Source: Sphingobacterium populi (GTDB lineage Bacteria > Bacteroidota > Bacteroidia > Sphingobacteriales > Sphingobacteriaceae). Taken from it: DNA of 64,000 bases. A model generated the notes under the pieces. It saw only the letters and a list, made by a program, of their open reading frames with translations. It ran no database searches and was not told where the DNA came from. This document shows, one piece after another, positions 8,616 to 18,469 of this stretch. The translations under genes were made by a program, and so were the position numbers. The DNA is taken from assembly GCF_001586775.1 (NCBI RefSeq), contig NZ_LQXS01000004.1, forward strand, positions 124,001 through 188,000, written 5' to 3'. Each line of letters begins with the position of its first letter. The stretch's first letter is position 1.

Positions 8616-9972
8616 ATTAGAAATCCGCAACTCTTTGGGATAGTAATTGTTGATTCGGTTGGGCAATGCTTTAATCCAACCAAGATTCACACCCTGATAG
8701 CGAACCAATAACCAGCCTATCTTTCCAGAATCATTAATGCCTGCGTCCAGATTTTCTTTGCGAAGAAACTGGAGGCTGTCTCCAAATCTAAGTCTATTCC
8801 TGCAATATCATCACGCACTCGCGTGCTCAATGCTAGATCGTGAGCTGGTATTAGTTCACGACCTGTCCATTTACCCAATCGCGTGCCCGCATTTTTCAAG
8901 TACAAAATCTTCTGCATGAATTCTAGCTCTACTTCATACTTTTTGGGAAAAGCATGTAATTGATCGTTATGCAAAAAAGGATACAGTCCTTCATCATCGA
9001 TCCACTTGCGAAGCTCTTCTTTAGGAGCATTATTTTTCTCCGATTTGATCTTCTTTCTACTAAACGTCGTCTGCTCCGCTTTCTTTTGCAGAACGGCAAA
9101 GAAAAAGCCTTCGCCCTTTACTTCGTGCGGATAGAACCGATATCCAGATACATCACCTGCTTTTGTTGTAGTTATTCCCCATTCCGCAGGCGGATCAAGC
9201 GGTACCGAGTTGAGATCAAATTCTTCCATCAACCAATGAACTATCTCCTCATTCTCTTCTCGAGAATAAGAGCAGGTAGAATAAAATAGATAACTATCTG
9301 TTTTTAGACTGCCAATTGTATCGGCTAATATCCTTCGTTGGCGATCGGCACAAAGCTTCACATTCGCTTCCGACCATTCATCGATCGCATCATGATCTTT
9401 GCGAAACATTCCCGAGCCCGAGCAAGGTGCATCAACCACTAACAAATCAAAAAACCGGGCAGTCGGCCAAAAGACACCGGATCATTGTTGGTAACTACGA
9501 CATTCACACCGCCCCACTTCATGCTATTTTCTTCCAGAATATTGGCTCGTGCTTTGATGATTTCGTTAGAAACCAATAAGGAATCTGACGAAAGATACGA
9601 TTGTAATAAAGTAGATTTGCCGCCTGGTGCTGCACATAAATCTAGCGCTATAAGCGGTTTCGTATCTACGCTAAGGGTTTGCATTGCGAAAGCCAAAAAC
9701 ATAGAGCTCGCTTCCTGCGAATAGTAAGCTCCGGCGTGGTACAATGGATCTAAGGTATACACCGGCCTCTTTTCCAGAAAATATCCGCGATCGCACCACG
9801 GCACGCGCTCCGAGATCGACAAGACCGATGTAGGATCTGGCAATTTTTCTGGATTTATCCGAATAGAAGATATTTTCTGCTCATTTTCATGGACTTGGAG
9901 AAAAGCTTGCATATTGAATTCAGGCTCTTCATTTAAGCGCTTTATCAGCTCGTTGGGCAGGAAGTTACTCAT
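8610..9972 (-). pseudogene. RsmF/NOL1/NOP2/Sun-family rRNA cytosine-C5 methyltransferase, broken by two frameshifts
   Basis: Reading across two one-base deletions gives a 454-residue protein with all family parts. The first segment carries the SAM-binding CAAPGGKSTLLQ and ends at a six-A run (9449-9454). The second carries DAPCSGSGMF and the catalytic Cys in YSTCSYSREENEE and ends near 8733. The third encodes the C-terminal RNA-binding tail (GWLLVRYQG, LPNRINNYYPKELR) and stops at 8610, overlapping the end of coaBC. The enzyme class makes 5-methylcytosine in 16S rRNA. Because all three segments stay conserved, sequencing error is as likely as true loss. Confidence 0.87.
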
Positions 9973-10015
9973 ACATCAAAGTTAGGATAAAAAACACAAA
10001 TCATAAATATTGCCC

Positions 10016-10023
10016 TATCTTTG
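10016..10023 (+). promoter_or_regulatory. -7 promoter element of the AHSA1-like gene
   Basis: TATCTTTG four bases before the ATG at 10028; no clear TTG element at the right distance. Confidence 0.5.
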
Positions 10024-10027
10024 ATAC

Positions 10028-10420
10028 ATGAAGCATTTCAAGAAATACTACACCTTGGCGGCTACGCCTGAAGAAGTCTATCTCGCGCTCATCACAGAAA
10101 CCACGATCCGATTGTGGACGGGAGATATCGTTTCGATTGATGCACGACCAAACGGTGAATTTTCTATGTGGGACGGCGCGATTACGGGGCGATTTCTAGA
10201 ATTGATCCCTTCGCAGAAGATCGTACAAGAATGGTATTTTGGTGAGCAAGCTGAGCAATCGGTCGTCACGATCAAATTGCACCCGCACAAGAAAGGTACT
10301 TCCTTTGAATTACAACACGCCAATATCCCGGACGAGGCATATGATGAAATTGTAGATGGCTGGAACGATGTGTATATGCAAAGCTTAATCGAATTCTACG
10401 ACGAAGACGATTTTATTTAG
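10028..10420 (+). CDS. START-like/SRPBCC domain protein (AHSA1 family)
   Basis: A 130-residue single-domain protein with the AHSA1 pattern: HFKKYYTLAATPEEVYLAL at the start, then a wall of beta-strands with FSMWDGAITGRFLELIPSQKI and QEWYFGE, and a C-terminal helix with DEIVDGWNDVY. The SRPBCC fold forms a deep hydrophobic pocket; the ligand or partner is not predictable. It is divergent from the methyltransferase and overlaps the convergent serine hydrolase by eight bases at the 3' end. Confidence 0.87.
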   Translation: MKHFKKYYTLAATPEEVYLALITETTIRLWTGDIVSIDARPNGEFSMWDGAITGRFLELIPSQKIVQEWYFGEQAEQSVVTIKLHPHKKGTSFELQHANIPDEAYDEIVDGWNDVYMQSLIEFYDEDDFI

Positions 10421-12167
10421 CTTCATTAATTGTCTCGTAAATCGCATCTTGTATGCGGCTCCGAATGTTGAGATCATACAATTTGTTGGATACATCTGGA
10501 TATACACGGTTGGACAAAAAGATGTATACCAATTGATGCTTCGGATCGATCCACACGCAAGTGCCCGTAAAGCCTGTATGCCCATAAACTGATTCGTTCG
10601 ACAGTCGCGAAGGATACGCCTTGCTGGTATCCATATCATAGCGATCAAATCCTAATCCACGGCGACTGGTTAAGGATTGCCGTGAGGTAAATAAGTCGAC
10701 CGTGGCAGACTGAAAATAGCGCACTCCGCCATAAGTTCCTCGATTTAATAACATTTGCCCATAAATAGCCAAATCGTTGGCCGAAGCAAACAAACCAGCA
10801 TGGCCAGCCACGCCGTTGGCCATTGCGGCACCTTGATCGTGCACATATCCTTGCAATAGTTCATTTCGAAAAATGGTGTCATTTTCGGTTGGAATCAATC
10901 GATCTTTCGGAAAACGCTTACGCGGATTGTATCCCGTAGTTTGCATACCTATGCGGCTGTAAAGCCATTTTTGCAAGTACGGTTCTATGCCTTCCTGCGT
11001 CACCTTTTCAGCCACTTCTTTCATGGCATACATACTAATGTCTGAATAGACATATTTCCCTGCATCTTTGATTGGCGAAGCCAACATTTTTGGCCACATG
11101 ATTTGCTCATAATATTCGTTGCGAAGAAAAGCATGATCGGCCAATTGCACCTGATGGGTAGCCGAGCTTTGCCGTTGCACATCACCGGGTTTAAGATCGC
11201 GATAAAAAGGAATGTAAGGTTCAAAGCCACCTTCATGCAACAGCACCGTTCGTAAGCTGGTTTTTGCTTTATTGCTCCGGCGTGCTGCTGGCAGATAAAA
11301 CCCCAACGTACTATCCAACTGCACTTTTTTAGTTTCGTACAAGTGCATTATTAATGGTGTAGTTGCAGCGATTTTGGAAACGGAAGCCAGATCAAAAATA
11401 TCATTTGACTTGGTACGTTGCATATTATCATACGTATGAAAGCCATAGGCTTTTTCGAGCAGCACTGCACCGTTTTTGACAATCATCACCACCATGCCAG
11501 GCGTCGCATGTTCTTTCATCGCTTCATCGGCAATCGCATCAATCTTTTGGGTCATTTTCGCCACATCGAGTCCCCAAGATTTTAATTGACCATCATCATA
11601 TTGCAGACGCGTTTGGCTACGTTTGATTTTCCCAGATGTGATCGGCAAACCACCAAACACCGACATGGCGAGTGCGCGCTGAGCCGATTTCGTTTTCGTG
11701 GGGTTGCGCAGGTGGATAATATCAGCCGATAATCCAGCTGGCAGGCTGTAGCTATTCCCTCCTATTTCGCAGAACACAATAGTTTGCCCTTTGGCCGCAT
11801 AAGTACGCAATCTCGAAAGGATATCACTGCGCAATTCACTGCGCTCTGCAACGACTAGAATGACCTGCGACTGCGTTACTACAGATCCGAGAGCTGCAAA
11901 CGAAAAGGCGGCTAGCGGCGCATATCGCGCGGCTTGTCGAATAAAAGCTTCGTATTTTGTTGTGGAAGGAGTAATGATCACCAAAGATTGCTTGGAAAGA
12001 TCTCCTACTGGCAAAAAATTTTTGCTATCCGCTAATAGCTCGGTGCGATTAATAACTGGAGGTTCGGCAGCATACACATGTGCATCGTAAAAAAGCATCC
12101 ATACTATGGGTGATGCTATGATGAATAAAAGCCTATATCGTGTAAGAGTTTTATTGGTCCCTTTCAT
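10413..12167 (-). CDS. Exported serine hydrolase, beta-lactamase/AmpC-like fold, with a GH3 C-terminal-like N-terminal region
   Basis: From the ATG at 12167 a 584-residue protein with a signal peptide (about residues 10-35, ending near AAEPP). About residues 40-200 resemble the C-terminal alpha/beta domain of family 3 glycosidases (SAQRALAMSVFGGLPI). The rest is a class C beta-lactamase-type serine hydrolase: catalytic SVSK, a YSD tripeptide where Y-x-N is usual, and HTG in GHTGFTG near the end. Bacteroidota have GH3-beta-lactamase fusions of about 1000 residues; here the GH3 catalytic barrel is missing. Likely periplasmic and acting on cell wall or peptide-like substrates. In-frame upstream starts (12242, 12227) would bury the signal peptide. 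Confidence 0.8.
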   Translation of the reverse strand: MKGTNKTLTRYRLLFIIASPIVWMLFYDAHVYAAEPPVINRTELLADSKNFLPVGDLSKQSLVIITPSTTKYEAFIRQAARYAPLAAFSFAALGSVVTQSQVILVVAERSELRSDILSRLRTYAAKGQTIVFCEIGGNSYSLPAGLSADIIHLRNPTKTKSAQRALAMSVFGGLPITSGKIKRSQTRLQYDDGQLKSWGLDVAKMTQKIDAIADEAMKEHATPGMVVMIVKNGAVLLEKAYGFHTYDNMQRTKSNDIFDLASVSKIAATTPLIMHLYETKKVQLDSTLGFYLPAARRSNKAKTSLRTVLLHEGGFEPYIPFYRDLKPGDVQRQSSATHQVQLADHAFLRNEYYEQIMWPKMLASPIKDAGKYVYSDISMYAMKEVAEKVTQEGIEPYLQKWLYSRIGMQTTGYNPRKRFPKDRLIPTENDTIFRNELLQGYVHDQGAAMANGVAGHAGLFASANDLAIYGQMLLNRGTYGGVRYFQSATVDLFTSRQSLTSRRGLGFDRYDMDTSKAYPSRLSNESVYGHTGFTGTCVWIDPKHQLVYIFLSNRVYPDVSNKLYDLNIRSRIQDAIYETINEAK

Positions 12168-12226
12168 AGTGCGTATATTTGTTAACACTATAAACAAGGT
12201 AAGAATAATGTCCAGATTTTGTTCCA

Positions 12227-12257
12227 TTGCATTTGAGATCACTTTTATTTATTTTTG
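12227..12257 (+). promoter_or_regulatory. Promoter of xseAB
   Basis: TTG at 12227-12229, a 20-base spacer and TATTTTTG at 12250-12257; the ATG follows after five bases. Confidence 0.7.
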
Positions 12258-12262
12258 GTTAA

Positions 12263-13528
12263 ATGCCAGAGTTAATCGATCATAAAACTGTTTTTTCCCT
12301 ATTCGAGGTTTCTCGCAGTATCCAGAAAACTATTGGTGAGCGTTATCAAAGTTTGTATTGGATCAAAGCGGAAATGAATAAGCTCAACCATTATTCCCAT
12401 TCCGGACATTGCTACCCAGAATTAGTTGAGAAAAAAGAGGGGAAAATCGTAGCGGAAATGCGTTCGATCTTGTGGAAATCTGATTATTCTCGGATCAATC
12501 AGCAGTTTTTGGAATTATTGCAAGAGCCGCTACGTGATGGAATTACGATTTTATTTCAAGCAGGTATCTCTTACGACCCGTTATACGGCTTCAGTTTGCG
12601 TATAGTAGATATAGATCCTGCCTTTGTGCTGGGCGAATTAGAAAGGGAGAAGAAAGAAAGTGTACAACGCCTTCAGGCTGAGGGAGTCTTTCAGCTAAAC
12701 AAGCAATTGAGATTAGCGAGATTGCCCAAGCGGTTAGCCATCATTTCGGTAGAAACGAGTAAAGGTTTATCCGATTTTAATAAAATTATTTCGCATAATC
12801 CGTGGGGATATAAGCTGGAAATGACCTTGTTCCCAGCACTATTGCAGGGCGACAAATCCATTCCATCGATTATTGCCCAGTTGGCCAATATCGCTGAGCA
12901 CGCAGCATCATATGATGCTGTCGCAATTATCCGTGGTGGTGGTGGTGAGGTTGGGCTTTCGAGCTACAACAATTATCAGTTAGCCAAAGCGATTTGTATT
13001 TTTCCTTTACCTGTGCTCACGGGGATTGGTCATTCGACCAACGAAACCGTCTCGGAATTAGTTTCTTACAAAAATGCTATTACACCCAGCGAGCTCGCTG
13101 ACTTCCTTTTGCAGCGCTTTCACGAATTTGCGATACCTCTTGATGGTCTTTTACAGCGTATTGTAGACAGCGGAAAATGGCAATTTGAGCAAGAAAAGCG
13201 GTTGCTCCTACAACTTTCTCAGGCATTGAGCTGGCAGAGTCAGCAGCCTTTGCAGGCACATCATCAATTATTAAAGAGTCTTACTCAAAGGTTGGAACAC
13301 TCGAGCGGAAACACGATCCGATTACAGCATACGGCCTTACAGCACCTTGCTCAACTCGTCCACCTATCCGATCCAAAGCGATTACTTAAACGTGGTTTTA
13401 GCATCACGCGAGTCAATGGCAAGGCCATACGAAATAGCGCGGATTTACAGGCTGGCGACATCATAGAAACAGAAATACTGGACGGACATTTGACCAGTAC
13501 CTTAAACGACATCAAGCATGGAAAATGA
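12263..13528 (+). CDS. xseA: Exodeoxyribonuclease VII large subunit
   Basis: A 421-residue protein with the XseA arrangement: N-terminal OB-fold (YWIKAEMNKLNHYSHSGHCY, about residues 33-53), the nuclease core (LAIISVETSKGLSDF, AIIRGGGGEVGLSSYNN, LTGIGHSTNETVSE) and a long C-terminal coiled-coil. With many copies of XseB it degrades single-stranded DNA to oligonucleotides. xseB overlaps its last 11 bases. Confidence 0.95.
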   Translation: MPELIDHKTVFSLFEVSRSIQKTIGERYQSLYWIKAEMNKLNHYSHSGHCYPELVEKKEGKIVAEMRSILWKSDYSRINQQFLELLQEPLRDGITILFQAGISYDPLYGFSLRIVDIDPAFVLGELEREKKESVQRLQAEGVFQLNKQLRLARLPKRLAIISVETSKGLSDFNKIISHNPWGYKLEMTLFPALLQGDKSIPSIIAQLANIAEHAASYDAVAIIRGGGGEVGLSSYNNYQLAKAICIFPLPVLTGIGHSTNETVSELVSYKNAITPSELADFLLQRFHEFAIPLDGLLQRIVDSGKWQFEQEKRLLLQLSQALSWQSQQPLQAHHQLLKSLTQRLEHSSGNTIRLQHTALQHLAQLVHLSDPKRLLKRGFSITRVNGKAIRNSADLQAGDIIETEILDGHLTSTLNDIKHGK

Positions 13529-13757
13529 ATACACGTACGAAGATGCTTTCGCAGAGCTGCAACAAATTGTAGCAGATATGGAATCTGGAAATATTGATAT
13601 TGACAGCTTATCAGCAAATATCAATCGTGCATCCCAACTCATTGCGATATGTAAAGCGAAACTCACTAGTACCGAGGACGAAGTACAGCAGCTACTGGCC
13701 AAATTGGCCGACGATCAGGACGAAAGCCCTGATGACGAACTAGTGGATATTACTTAG
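13518..13757 (+). CDS. xseB: Exodeoxyribonuclease VII small subunit
   Basis: A 79-residue protein with the conserved start [20 protein letters not shown], two helices and a strongly acidic tail ([10 protein letters not shown]). It overlaps xseA by 11 bases, which implies translational coupling and fits subunits of one enzyme. Confidence 0.95.
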   Translation: MENEYTYEDAFAELQQIVADMESGNIDIDSLSANINRASQLIAICKAKLTSTEDEVQQLLAKLADDQDESPDDELVDIT

Positions 13758-13765
13758 TTTTTGCG

Positions 13766-13773
13766 TAATTTTG
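13766..13773 (+). promoter_or_regulatory. -7 promoter element of uvrA
   Basis: TAATTTTG ends six bases before the ATG at 13780, just after the xseB stop. No TTG is seen at the ideal distance. Confidence 0.5.
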
Positions 13774-13779
13774 CGATCT

Positions 13780-16584
13780 ATGCAAAAGAAGTCTGCGCAC
13801 GATGCGAAATCACACATATTAATAAAAGGTGCTCGGGTCAATAACTTAAAAAATATTGATGTCGACATTCCTAAGAATAAGCTGGTCGTCATTACTGGAA
13901 TGTCTGGTTCTGGTAAATCTTCCTTAGCTTTTGATACGTTGTACGCAGATGGACAAAGACGTTATGTGGAAAGCTTATCATCGTACGCTCGCCAGTTTAT
14001 GGGTCGGATGAACAAGCCTGAAGTCGATTACATCAAAGGTATTGCGCCAGCGATCGCCATTGAGCAAAAAGTCATTACCAGCAATCCAAGATCCACGGTG
14101 GGTACTTCTACCGAAATATACGATTACCTAAAATTGTTGTATGCACGGGTCGGCCGCACATTTTCGCCAATATCTGGCCGCGAAGTGAAGAAAGATTCGG
14201 TAACATCTATTGTAGCCGACCTTACCAATCGCCCCGAAGACAGTACTTTTACTATTTTCTGTCCTTTAATTCCACTCAATGGCCGCAAGCTAAAGGAGGA
14301 ATTATCCGTATTACTGCAAAAAGGCTTTGTGCGTGTTTTCTATAAAGATGCGATGCATAAGATCGAAGCGCTATTGGAGGATAACAGCATCCGCAACGCT
14401 TCTTTTGGCTCGCAAGATGTAGAGATCGTGATCGATCGGATTCGTTGGGATGGTGATGAGGATACGGTAAACCGCATGGCAGATTCGATACAAACGGCTT
14501 TCTTCGAGGGAAAAGGCAATTGCACATTAGATATTGATGGCGCACGCCAGACGTATTCGGACAAATTCGAGCTAGATGGGATCACCTTTGAAGAGCCATC
14601 GCCCAACTTCTTTAGCTTTAATAATCCTTACGGTGCTTGTAAGCGTTGTGAGGGTTATGGAAAAGTGATTGGGATTGATCCGGACTTAGTCGTTCCGGAT
14701 AAGAGTAAATCGGTATACGATGGTGCCATTGCTCCTTGGCGTGGCGAAAAGATGGGCGTGTGGCTTGATGCCTTGATCAAATCGGCCCTAAAGTTTGATT
14801 TTCCAATTCATCGCTCCTACAATGAGCTCACCAAAGCACAACAAGAAGTACTATGGACTGGCAATAAGTATTTTCGAGGATTAAATGATTTTTTTAAGGA
14901 ACTCGAAGAACAAACATATAAAATCCAATATCGGGTCATGCTTTCTCGCTACCGCGGAAAAACAGATTGCCCAGAATGTCACGGATCACGCCTCCGCAAA
15001 GATGCCACCTACGTGAAGATCGCAGACAAATCGATTACCGACATTGTATTGCTACCTATCGATGAAGCGTTGGTATTCTTCGAGCAGCTTTCACTCTCTG
15101 ATCCGGAACAGAAAATCGCTAAACGATTGTTGGAAGAAATTAGCAACCGCATCAAATTTTTGTGCGATGTAGGCTTGAGATATCTTACATTGAACCGATT
15201 GAGCAATAGCTTATCTGGCGGAGAATCTCAGCGTATTAATTTAGCAACATCTTTGGGCAGTTCGCTAGTAGGATCGATATACGTGCTTGATGAGCCCAGT
15301 ATCGGTCTGCACCCACGAGATACGCAACGCCTTATCGGTGTTTTGAAATCACTCCGCGATGTGGGAAACACGGTGATCGTTGTAGAGCACGAGCAGGAGA
15401 TGATGGAAGCCGCGGATTACCTTATTGACATTGGCCCGGAAGCTGGCATCAATGGCGGCGAAATGGTTTTTGCCGGCAATTATGCGCAAATAATCGCCGA
15501 CAAGAACAGTCTGACCGGACAATACCTTAGCGGCCGTGCAGCGATTCCAGTACCTCCAGAACGTCGCAAATGGAATGATGCGATCCGCATTTTAGGCGCG
15601 CGTGAGAATAACTTGAAAGGCATTAATGTAGAATTTCCTTTGCATGTCTTTACCGTAGTAACGGGCGTATCAGGATCGGGTAAAACCTCTTTGGTGAAAC
15701 GCATCTTATATCCTGCTCTGCAAAAGAATTTAGGAAATTATACTGGCGATCAGACCGGTTTATTCGATGGAATCGAAGGCGACATCGAGCGCATCGAGCA
15801 AGTAGAAATGGTCGATCAAAATCCCATTGGCCGATCTTCGCGCTCCAATCCGGTCACGTATGTCAAAGCTTGGGATGAAGTACGTGCTTTGTACGCTGGT
15901 CTTCCAGCAGCCAAAGCTGGTGGTCTGAAACCAGCAGCATTTTCCTTCAACGTAGAAGGTGGGCGTTGTGATGTGTGTCAAGGAGATGGCGAAGTAAAGA
16001 TCGAAATGCAGTTCATGGCAGATATTGTACTACCTTGCGAGGCTTGCGGCGGTAAACGTTTCAAACAGCACGTTTTGGATGTTCGTTATCAAGAGAAAGA
16101 TGTATCGGAGGTGCTAGAACTTAGCGTGGATGAAGCATTAACGTTTTTTGCCGATCAACCTAAAGTGATCGCCAAACTACAGCCGCTGCACGATGTAGGC
16201 CTAGGTTATGTAAAACTAGGACAGTCTTCCAGTACGCTTTCAGGTGGTGAGGCACAGCGCATCAAGCTCGCATCTTTTCTGATCAAAGGCAACAATAGCA
16301 AGAAAACCTTATTTATCTTCGACGAGCCAACCACTGGTCTACACTTTCATGATATTCTCAAACTGCTCAAATCGTTTGATGCGCTGATTGCTTTAGGCAA
16401 TAGCATCTTGGTCATTGAGCACAATATGGACATGATAAAATCAGCCGATTGGGTAATCGATATCGGCCCGGAAGGCGGTCAACTTGGTGGCGAATTAGTT
16501 TTTGCAGGTACTCCCGAGCAATTGGCAACATGTGAAACATCATATACGGGCCAGTTCTTGCGAGATCATTTGCCGAAGGCATAA
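13780..16584 (+). CDS. uvrA: Excinuclease ABC subunit A
   Basis: A 934-residue DNA-damage recognition ATPase of nucleotide excision repair. Two ABC modules are visible: first Walker [15 protein letters not shown] near residue 45, signature [12 protein letters not shown] near 480, [10 protein letters not shown]; second Walker [12 protein letters not shown] near 630, signature [21 protein letters not shown]. Cys pairs in [26 protein letters not shown] and CEACGGKRF give the zinc modules. The TTG at 13771 is part of the promoter box, so ATG 13780 is used. Confidence 0.98.
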   Translation: MQKKSAHDAKSHILIKGARVNNLKNIDVDIPKNKLVVITGMSGSGKSSLAFDTLYADGQRRYVESLSSYARQFMGRMNKPEVDYIKGIAPAIAIEQKVITSNPRSTVGTSTEIYDYLKLLYARVGRTFSPISGREVKKDSVTSIVADLTNRPEDSTFTIFCPLIPLNGRKLKEELSVLLQKGFVRVFYKDAMHKIEALLEDNSIRNASFGSQDVEIVIDRIRWDGDEDTVNRMADSIQTAFFEGKGNCTLDIDGARQTYSDKFELDGITFEEPSPNFFSFNNPYGACKRCEGYGKVIGIDPDLVVPDKSKSVYDGAIAPWRGEKMGVWLDALIKSALKFDFPIHRSYNELTKAQQEVLWTGNKYFRGLNDFFKELEEQTYKIQYRVMLSRYRGKTDCPECHGSRLRKDATYVKIADKSITDIVLLPIDEALVFFEQLSLSDPEQKIAKRLLEEISNRIKFLCDVGLRYLTLNRLSNSLSGGESQRINLATSLGSSLVGSIYVLDEPSIGLHPRDTQRLIGVLKSLRDVGNTVIVVEHEQEMMEAADYLIDIGPEAGINGGEMVFAGNYAQIIADKNSLTGQYLSGRAAIPVPPERRKWNDAIRILGARENNLKGINVEFPLHVFTVVTGVSGSGKTSLVKRILYPALQKNLGNYTGDQTGLFDGIEGDIERIEQVEMVDQNPIGRSSRSNPVTYVKAWDEVRALYAGLPAAKAGGLKPAAFSFNVEGGRCDVCQGDGEVKIEMQFMADIVLPCEACGGKRFKQHVLDVRYQEKDVSEVLELSVDEALTFFADQPKVIAKLQPLHDVGLGYVKLGQSSSTLSGGEAQRIKLASFLIKGNNSKKTLFIFDEPTTGLHFHDILKLLKSFDALIALGNSILVIEHNMDMIKSADWVIDIGPEGGQLGGELVFAGTPEQLATCETSYTGQFLRDHLPKA

Positions 16585-16617
16585 CAGCAGAAAGTCATGC
16601 AAACGGATATTTTTTCG

Positions 16618-16625
16618 TAATTTTG
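16618..16625 (+). promoter_or_regulatory. -7 promoter element upstream of the Rrf2 gene
   Basis: TAATTTTG 28 bases before the ATG at 16654; no matching TTG element seen. Confidence 0.45.
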
Positions 16626-16653
16626 TTCTGAATTTTAGATTATCTGAGCTGCT

Positions 16654-17100
16654 ATGCTATCGAAGAAAACCAAATATGCTATTAAGGCACTCATGCTTTT
16701 AGGAAGAAACTACGGCAAGGATCCAATGCAGATCGTGAAGATTGCGGAGGAAGAACGTATTCCGAAAAAATTCTTAGAGCAAATCTTGCTTGAGATGCGC
16801 AATGCGGGCATGTTGTACTCCAAAAAAGGTGCTGGTGGCGGCTATAGCCTGAACAAGGCGCCGGAAGACATCTACTTATCACAAGTAATGCGCCTGATCG
16901 ACGGACCAATTGCATTGCTTCCTTGCGTCAGTCTCAACTTTTATCGCGCATGCGATGAGTGTATGGAAGAGCGGGTGTGCGGTATTCGCGATACATTTAC
17001 TGATGTACGAAATGCAATGCTTCAGATTTTGAACGATACCAGCATTGCTGCATTGATCAACAAGGAGAAAGAATTAGATCTCCACGTACCCGAAGAATAG
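16654..17100 (+). CDS. Rrf2-family transcriptional regulator
   Basis: A 148-residue winged-helix regulator. The Rrf2 signature is clear: SKKTKYAIKALMLLG at the start, IPKKFLEQILLEMRNAGMLYSKKGAGGGY for the recognition helix and wing, and a Cys cluster near residues 90-110 (PCVSLNFYRACDECMEERVC) that could bind an Fe-S cluster as in IscR or NsrR. Its spacing differs from IscR, so the sensed signal is open. No operon partner; the convergent murF ends 22 bases downstream. Confidence 0.92.
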   Translation: MLSKKTKYAIKALMLLGRNYGKDPMQIVKIAEEERIPKKFLEQILLEMRNAGMLYSKKGAGGGYSLNKAPEDIYLSQVMRLIDGPIALLPCVSLNFYRACDECMEERVCGIRDTFTDVRNAMLQILNDTSIAALINKEKELDLHVPEE

Positions 17101-17122
17101 TCGACAATCAACGACTACGAAC

Positions 17123-18424
17123 CTAAAGTTCCTCCATCAATTTTTCAAAAGCCATCCCCCTAGAACCTTTCAATAGAATGAAGCACTCGCACAACTGTTG
17201 CTCACGTAGAAATTGTGCCGCTTCTTCAGTTGTTGGGAAAAAGTGATCCTGACCATTTTGCTGAGCATAGAATGCTTTGCCCACAAACACCCTTAAATGA
17301 ACTGGGATATTTTCTGCCTGGCGAATCACTGTAAGATGTTCGGCTTCACTCTCCGCCCCCATCTCAAACATATCTCCTAAAATAATTACCTTCTTCGAGG
17401 CAGTTACGATCTCCATATTAGTAAGCGCGGCAGCCATACTGCTCGCATTGGCATTATAGAAATCAGCAATCACGGTATTTCGGGCCGTTTTTGTGACTTG
17501 CGAACGGTTGTTTTGTGGCGTATACTGTTCTACGCCTGCACAAATTTGATCTGATGAAAGCCCTAAACTAAGTCCTATCGCAATCGCTGCTAAGATATTC
17601 TCCGTATTGTAAGAACCCGTTAGTTGGGTGGAAACAGTATGATAAGTACCCCGGTTTACTTTCCATTCGATCTGCAAATAAGGATCTGCCATTAAAAGTT
17701 TGCCAGACACATCATACTCTTCTGATGCACCGTATCTAATCACCTGATCAAATTGCTTTCCACTGGCCATGCCGAGCAAATGCGCGTTGTCCGCCTGAAT
17801 AAATAAGGTGCCTTGATGATCTGCCAGATAAGTATACAACTCTCCTTTGGCGGTTTTTACCCCTTCGAAAGAGCCAAATCCTTCCAGATGCGCCTTTCCT
17901 ACATTCGTAATTAGGCCCATTGTTGGTTGCGCCAAACTGGATAAAAAATCGATTTCGCCCACATGGTTGGCTCCCATCTCGATAATTGCTACTTCCGTTT
18001 CCTTTCCTATACTCAATAATGTTAAAGGCACGCCAATATGGTTGTTCAAATTGCCCTTTGTCGCTAGTGTTTGATACTTTTGGCTTAGTACCGAGTAGAT
18101 CAACTCCTTTGTCGTAGTTTTGCCATTGGTACCTGTGATCCCGATCACTGGGATGTTAAGTAACTGACGATGATGTTTGGCTAAACGTTGCAAAGTCGTG
18201 AGCACATCTTCTACTAGAATATATTGCGTATCGTTTTCTTGGTACGCAACCTCATCAATCACCACATATCTTGCGCCACTTGCCAGTGCCTGTTTAGCAA
18301 ATGTGTTACCATTGAAGTTTCCGCCCTTCAAAGCAAAAAACAAGGAATCTTGACTAATCTGCCGCGTATCGGTACTGATCTGAGGAAACTGTTGATATAT
18401 TTGGTAGAGTTGTTCGATTTGCAT
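17123..18424 (-). CDS. murF: UDP-N-acetylmuramoyl-tripeptide-D-alanyl-D-alanine ligase
   Basis: A 433-residue Mur ligase that adds D-Ala-D-Ala to the UDP-MurNAc-tripeptide in peptidoglycan synthesis. Visible are the N-terminal substrate domain (FFALKGGNFNGNTFAKQA), the ATP loop GITGTNGKTTTKE near residue 96, the family motif EMGANHVGEI, and the C-terminal domain with DFYNANASSM and LGDMFEMG. It is about the family's usual length and complete, and stands apart from other mur genes. Confidence 0.96.
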   Translation of the reverse strand: MQIEQLYQIYQQFPQISTDTRQISQDSLFFALKGGNFNGNTFAKQALASGARYVVIDEVAYQENDTQYILVEDVLTTLQRLAKHHRQLLNIPVIGITGTNGKTTTKELIYSVLSQKYQTLATKGNLNNHIGVPLTLLSIGKETEVAIIEMGANHVGEIDFLSSLAQPTMGLITNVGKAHLEGFGSFEGVKTAKGELYTYLADHQGTLFIQADNAHLLGMASGKQFDQVIRYGASEEYDVSGKLLMADPYLQIEWKVNRGTYHTVSTQLTGSYNTENILAAIAIGLSLGLSSDQICAGVEQYTPQNNRSQVTKTARNTVIADFYNANASSMAAALTNMEIVTASKKVIILGDMFEMGAESEAEHLTVIRQAENIPVHLRVFVGKAFYAQQNGQDHFFPTTEEAAQFLREQQLCECFILLKGSRGMAFEKLMEEL

Positions 18425-18442
18425 GAGCGGTTCTATTTCTCA

Positions 18443-18450
18443 CAAAAATA
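18443..18450 (-). promoter_or_regulatory. -7 promoter element of murF
   Basis: TATTTTTG on the minus strand, 18 bases before the murF ATG. Confidence 0.45.
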
Positions 18451-18469
18451 AGCAAAAAACCGATTCGCT

